Origin: Rhodopseudomonas palustris
GTDB taxonomy: Bacteria > Pseudomonadota > Alphaproteobacteria > Rhizobiales > Xanthobacteraceae
Assembly (NCBI RefSeq): GCF_007005445.1
Contig: NZ_CP041387.1
Span: forward strand, 372,001-436,000
Length of the DNA stretch: 64,000 nucleotides
Reading direction: 5' to 3'
The notes beneath the pieces are model-generated. The model was not told the DNA's origin and did no database searches. It saw nothing but the letters and a program-made list of their open reading frames with translations. Made by a program: the position numbers and the translations under genes. Below are positions 60,388 to 64,000 of the stretch, in pieces; position 1 is the first letter of the stretch; each line of letters starts with the position of its first letter.

Positions 60388-61281
60388 TTAAATTTCCGTA
60401 GGAGACAAAACGGCTCCGGTCGCGGCCTGCGGCGGCGCGGCGGCCAGGCTGACCTGACGCATTGCCAGTAGTTCGGCGAAGCGATCCGAGCCCAGATAGG
60501 CGTATTCGCGTTCGCGCTGATCGGTGAACGGGTCGAGCGCGATCAGCGTTTCGTCGACGATCCCCGGATGACACATCACCAAGCCGCCGTCCGACAGGCC
60601 ATCGAGAAACGATCCCATCAGTTTGTCGAAGTCGGTCTCGCGCAGGAAGTCGTAGGCGCCAGCGAAGCTCGGATTGTAGCCGATCCCGGCGGCCCGCGCG
60701 CGCGCGCGAAACGTCGCGCTGAGCGCGTCGAGCAGCAGCGGCTTCGGATTGCCGAGCCGCCGCGCCATCGGCACGCTACGTCCGCACTGCCGCACCCAGG
60801 CCTGCGGTGCCAGCGCTTTCACCGCGCCGAGAAACGCGTCGCGCACCTGCGGAAACAACTGCACATGCTGGTGCCCGTCGACGTAGTCGGGCGTGCGGCC
60901 GAACCGTTCGGTGAAGGCTTCGATCTGTGCGCTCAGTTCGGTGGCGATCACCTGGCGGTCATGGCGGCGCAGCAACGCGCCGCGCAGCTTGCGACCGAGC
61001 GGCAGAAACTGGCCTCCGTTCAGCGGCTGATAGTGCATCGTCAGCGGCGCGAACGGCGCAGTCAGCGTGGCGTGCAGTCCGATCGCGGCGTTCGGATTGG
61101 CCGCGGCTGCGTTCATCAGCGCAACGGCGTCGTCGCGCCCGATCGCGGGACCGACCATCATCACCGAGGTAGCATTGATGCAGCCGCGTCCGATCAGGTC
61201 GCAGATCGCGCGGTTGACCCCGGGGCTGATGCCGTAATCGTCGGCGACCAGCCAGATCCGGCGCTGGGCAGATTCGCTCAT
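60388..61281 (-). CDS. ChbG/HpnK (YdjC)-family carbohydrate deacetylase
   Basis: 297 residues. YdjC-like TIM-barrel deacetylase motifs: LVADDYGISPGVNRAI (metal-binding Asp pair), AAIGLHATLTAPF, DYVDGHQHVQLFP and VMCHPGIVD, matching the ChbG/HpnK group. Members deacetylate chito-oligosaccharides or, in hopanoid producers, act on amino-sugar-modified lipids (HpnK). It is overlapped at its start by the glycosyltransferase gene (ATGA), so the two are coupled, which points to glycolipid or polysaccharide processing. Confidence 0.85.
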   Translation of the reverse strand: MSESAQRRIWLVADDYGISPGVNRAICDLIGRGCINATSVMMVGPAIGRDDAVALMNAAAANPNAAIGLHATLTAPFAPLTMHYQPLNGGQFLPLGRKLRGALLRRHDRQVIATELSAQIEAFTERFGRTPDYVDGHQHVQLFPQVRDAFLGAVKALAPQAWVRQCGRSVPMARRLGNPKPLLLDALSATFRARARAAGIGYNPSFAGAYDFLRETDFDKLMGSFLDGLSDGGLVMCHPGIVDETLIALDPFTDQREREYAYLGSDRFAELLAMRQVSLAAAPPQAATGAVLSPTEI

Positions 61282-62324
61282 TCGGCCGCGGACCGCTTCG
61301 CCGGATCGGCACCGGCATCGGGCTCGGCCTTCTTCACGGTGTGCTCGGCGACGAAGTAGATCGGTCGCGCCTTCATCTCGGACAGGATCTTGCCGATGTA
61401 CTCGCCGACGATGCCGATCATCAGAAGCTGCACGCCGCCGATCGTCATCATCCCGACGATGATCGACGGATAGCCGGGCACCGATTTTCCATCGATCCAG
61501 GTCTCCCAGAGAATCGACAGCCCGAACAGGAAGGCGCTGATCGCCAGCGCGACGCCGAGCAGGCTGGCGATCCGCAGCGGGGCCACCGAGAACGAGGTCA
61601 GCCCCTCGATCGACAGCCCGATCAGCCGCGCGGTCGAGAACGTGCTGAAGCCGTGCGCGCGCGGCTCGGGTTCGTAATCGACCCGCTTTTGCCGGAACCC
61701 GATCCAGCTCGCCAGGCCCTTGAAGAAGCGGTTGCGTTCAGGGAGCTGCCGCAGCGCCTGGGCGGCGCGCGGCGACAGCAGACGGAAGTCGCCGGCGTCT
61801 TCCGGGATCTTCTGCCGCGCCCCCCAATTGATCAGCGCGTAGAATCCGCGCACTGCGGTGCGGCGCAGCGCCGGTTCGTTGTCGCGATGCGCCTTGGCGG
61901 TGTAGACGACGTCGTAGCCGTCGTCGATCCAATGCGCCACCAGCGTTTCGACCAGTTCTGGGGCGTGCTGGCCGTCGCCGTCCATGAACAGCACGGCGCC
62001 GCGGCGGGCATGGTCGAGCCCGGCCATCAGCGCGGCTTCCTTGCCGAAATTGCGCGACAGCGACACCACCTGGACGTCGAGCATGGTGGCCGGCAGATTG
62101 CGGGCAATGCTGAGTGTGGTATCGGCGCTGCCGTCATCGACATACACCACCTCGCAGGCGAGACCGTAGCGCTGCCGCAACGTGGCGGCGAGCGTGATCA
62201 GCCGGCCGTGCAGCGCCTGCAGGCCGCCCGCCTCGTTGTAGGCAGGAACCACGATGGACAGGCCCTGCGCCGCGGCGGCTCCCGCTTCGGTGGACAGACC
62301 CGAGACGTCACTCCCAAGCATCAT
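61278..62324 (-). CDS. Family 2 glycosyltransferase (GtrB/DPM1-like)
   Basis: 348 residues. N-terminal GT-A domain: LSIVVPAYNEAGGLQALHGRL, VYVDDGSADTTLSIARNL, SLSRNFGKEAALMAGLDHARRGAVLFMDGDGQHAPELVETLV (DxD within DGDGQH). It closes with two transmembrane helices (LLGVALAISAFLFGLSILWETWI and SIIVGMMTIGGVQLLMIGIVGEYIGKI), the pattern of undecaprenyl-phosphate glycosyltransferases (GtrB, ArnC, DPM1-like). It would attach a sugar to a polyprenyl phosphate. Upstream of the ChbG/HpnK deacetylase in a coupled pair. Confidence 0.88.
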   Translation of the reverse strand: MMLGSDVSGLSTEAGAAAAQGLSIVVPAYNEAGGLQALHGRLITLAATLRQRYGLACEVVYVDDGSADTTLSIARNLPATMLDVQVVSLSRNFGKEAALMAGLDHARRGAVLFMDGDGQHAPELVETLVAHWIDDGYDVVYTAKAHRDNEPALRRTAVRGFYALINWGARQKIPEDAGDFRLLSPRAAQALRQLPERNRFFKGLASWIGFRQKRVDYEPEPRAHGFSTFSTARLIGLSIEGLTSFSVAPLRIASLLGVALAISAFLFGLSILWETWIDGKSVPGYPSIIVGMMTIGGVQLLMIGIVGEYIGKILSEMKARPIYFVAEHTVKKAEPDAGADPAKRSAAE

Positions 62325-62417
62325 CGATCGCTTCCGGCCCGCACGCGCCTTGTTTGTCTGCTGCTGATTATATGGTGGTTCCGCACGCCGACGCCACCAC
62401 GGCGCGGCGCGCCGGCA

Positions 62418-63395
62418 TTATTGCTGCAGGAACGCTGCAAGTTTGCTGAACAGCGGGTTTTCCTTGTCGAACACGTAGTCCAGCGCAGCCACCGACACGG
62501 TGTCTGCGCCATGCTGCCGCAGGAAGCTGCCGAGCGCGTAGATCTGCGCCGGCGGGCAGTGCAGCGTCAGCATGCCCGACGAGGTCGGCCCGCCGAACGG
62601 CGACACCACGCCGAACCGGCTGTGGGCTTCGGCGAGCAGCGCGTCGTTGCAGCCTTTGAAGCGGGTGCGGACTTCCTTGTACTTGCCGGCGCGGGCGCGC
62701 GAAGCGATGTGATCGAGGATCACGCGCGCGGTTTCGCGGTTCGCCTCGCTCCAGTCGGCTTCGCGCGAGGCCACGAGATTGGCTTGGCTGCGCAGCATCA
62801 CACCGTCGTCGAGCACCTTCAGGCCGTTGGCGGCGAGGGTCGCCCCGGTGGTGGTGATATCGACGATCATCTCGGCGGTGCCGACCGCAGGCGCGCCCTC
62901 GGTGGCACCGGCGCTTTCGACAATGCGGTAGTCGACGACGTTGTGGGCGGCGAAGAAGCCACGCGTCAGATTGATGTATTTGGTGGCGACCCGCATCCGC
63001 CGGTTGTGCTGGGCGCGGAAGCCGGTGGTGACGTCGTCGAGGTCGGCCATGGTGCGGACGTCGATCCACGCCTGCGGCACTGCGACCACCACGTTGGCGT
63101 AGCCGAAGCCGAGGCCGTCGATCAGCAGGACCCGCTTGTCGGCATCGGTGATGCTTTCGCGGACCAGATCTTCGCCGGTGACGCCGAAATGCACCGAGCC
63201 ACGGGCGAGATTGGCCGCGATCTCGCTGGCCGAGAGATACGCGACCTCGACATTGTCGAGGCCCGCGATGGTGCCGCGATAATCGCGCGCGCCGCCGGAC
63301 TTGCTCAGCGTCAGCCCGGCACGGGCGAAGAACGCTTCGGCGTTTTCCTGCAGGCGGCCCTTGGACGGAACCGCCAGAACGAACGGCGCGCTCAT
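62418..63395 (-). CDS. hisG: ATP phosphoribosyltransferase HisG
   Basis: 325 residues, first step of histidine biosynthesis (PRPP plus ATP). Core motifs: [100 protein letters not shown] (PRPP loop region). At 325 residues it is longer than the short form (about 220) and has a C-terminal extension of about 100 residues after residue 225. Unusually, hisZ (the usual partner of the short form) is adjacent. The start overlaps the hisZ stop (ATGA). Confidence 0.93.
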   Translation of the reverse strand: MSAPFVLAVPSKGRLQENAEAFFARAGLTLSKSGGARDYRGTIAGLDNVEVAYLSASEIAANLARGSVHFGVTGEDLVRESITDADKRVLLIDGLGFGYANVVVAVPQAWIDVRTMADLDDVTTGFRAQHNRRMRVATKYINLTRGFFAAHNVVDYRIVESAGATEGAPAVGTAEMIVDITTTGATLAANGLKVLDDGVMLRSQANLVASREADWSEANRETARVILDHIASRARAGKYKEVRTRFKGCNDALLAEAHSRFGVVSPFGGPTSSGMLTLHCPPAQIYALGSFLRQHGADTVSVAALDYVFDKENPLFSKLAAFLQQ

Positions 63396-64000
63396 GCGGC
63401 ACCTCCGGCGCTGGTCTGTTTCATCGCCTCGATCCAGATCGAGAAGCCGACCGCGGGGATCGGCGAGGCGGCGCCGAGCTGGCTCATCAGCCCGTCATAG
63501 CGGCCGCCCGCGACCAGCGGCTCGTCGCCGTTGCCGGCGCGATGCACCTCGAATTCGAAGCCGGTGTAGTAATCGACCCCGCGGCCGAAGGCGGTGGAGA
63601 ACCGGACCTTGCCGAGGTCGATGCCGCGGTCGGCCATGAAGCCGATCCGCGCTTCGAACTGATCGATCGCGGAATCGATCGCCAGCTTGGCGTCGGCGGC
63701 GAGCGCGCGCAGCGCCTTCAGCGCCTCGTTCGGGGCGCCGCTGATAGCCAGGAATCGTTTGATCTTGTCGAGCGCGTCGCGCGGCAGCGCGCCACTCTTC
63801 AGGGTCGATTGTTCGAGGAAGCGGTCGGCGATCTCGGCGACCGAGCGGCCTCCGAGGGTGGTTGCGCCGGCGATCGACATCAGGTCGGTGACCAGCGCCA
63901 GCGCCGCCTTGCGGTCGGAGCCGGCGAGCGCGGCGAGCACGCCCTCGTATTCGTTGCTGGTCGAGGGCGCGAGCGTCAGCCGCTCCAGATCCTGCGCCAG
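63392..64000 (-). CDS. hisZ: HisZ, ATP phosphoribosyltransferase regulatory subunit (5' truncated by the window)
   Basis: The C-terminal 202 residues are visible, reading in from the right edge without a start. The frame is open up to base 64000. The part here is the class II aminoacyl-tRNA-synthetase-like fold of His[53 protein letters not shown] and [15 protein letters not shown], which match HisRS motifs 2-3 but without HisRS's catalytic activity. HisZ activates and feedback-regulates HisG. It overlaps the hisG start. Confidence 0.9.
   Translation of the reverse strand: MAQDLERLTLAPSTSNEYEGVLAALAGSDRKAALALVTDLMSIAGATTLGGRSVAEIADRFLEQSTLKSGALPRDALDKIKRFLAISGAPNEALKALRALAADAKLAIDSAIDQFEARIGFMADRGIDLGKVRFSTAFGRGVDYYTGFEFEVHRAGNGDEPLVAGGRYDGLMSQLGAASPIPAVGFSIWIEAMKQTSAGGAA

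Noticed and set aside
61341..63500. Plus-strand frame of 719 codons opposite the glycosyltransferase and hisG
   Set aside because: The translation is Arg/Gln/Asp/Ala-rich with no domain, and the minus-strand genes have family motifs throughout.

Overview
The window is high-GC chromosomal DNA from an alphaproteobacterium of the Rhodopseudomonas/Bradyrhizobium type, most likely Rhodopseudomonas palustris or a close relative. This rests on gene content and order: ruvCAB next to ybgC-tol-pal, the glutaryl-CoA dehydrogenase, the glcDEF set, the RibB with a degenerate second domain, CtrA-type TTAA-N7-TTAA and FixK/FNR-type TTGAT-N4-ATCAA sites, and rhizobial-type palindromic intergenic repeats. The species name is inference. 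No rRNA, tRNA, CRISPR array, transposase, integrase or phage gene was seen.

Layout. 0-3.4 kb: end of an unidentified gene, a lytic transglycosylase, two small envelope proteins, then a Crp/Fnr regulator behind a perfect FNR/FixK box, followed by a DUF2892 membrane protein and an AhpD-like protein. 3.5-9.8 kb: RibB-like protein, gcdH, an MBL-fold hydrolase, a cytoplasmic chemoreceptor with a PilZ-like module (minus strand), and a YebC-family regulator. 10-14 kb: ruvC, ruvA, a cytidine deaminase, ruvB, a vapBC toxin-antitoxin pair and ybgC. The deaminase and vapBC interrupt the usual series.

14-25 kb is an accessory block between ybgC and tolQ. It holds a type II NADH dehydrogenase, OpgC, a TetR/DUF1348 pair with an 18-bp palindromic operator, an ECF42-type sigma factor with two DGPF/YCII proteins sharing one promoter motif, an SDR, small proteins, a second TetR regulator, a DUF2852 protein behind a 19-bp palindrome, and an ECF41-type sigma factor with its carboxymuconolactone-decarboxylase-like partner behind a textbook ECF41 promoter. 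25-34 kb: tolQRAB, then a GGDEF-EAL protein and a FeeM/autoinducer-synthase-like protein, then pal and ybgF. The Tol-Pal envelope system is therefore split twice. 34-37.5 kb: tilS and ftsH.

37.5-47.5 kb: a Tat-exported nitroreductase-like protein, azlCD amino-acid exporter, a TetR regulator, glcDEF (glycolate oxidase), a lysine/alanine-rich protein with an acidic tail, and an outer-membrane porin-like protein. 47.7-53.1 kb: a BacA/SbmA-type ABC exporter, a META-domain protein, a CrtI-like FAD oxidoreductase and an unrecognised secreted protein. 53.3-64 kb: groES-groEL behind a CIRCE element, a lipoprotein, an MFS transporter, cheZ, an L,D-transpeptidase, a DUF2076 protein, a glycosyltransferase/ChbG deacetylase pair, and hisZ (cut by the window edge)-hisG.

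The most interesting material is regulatory. Two sigma factors with C-terminal extensions sit beside genes carrying matching promoter motifs, a c-di-GMP enzyme and a FeeM-like synthase with a CtrA site sit inside the Tol-Pal locus, and one chemoreceptor combines MCP signalling, PilZ-like and C-terminal sensor regions.
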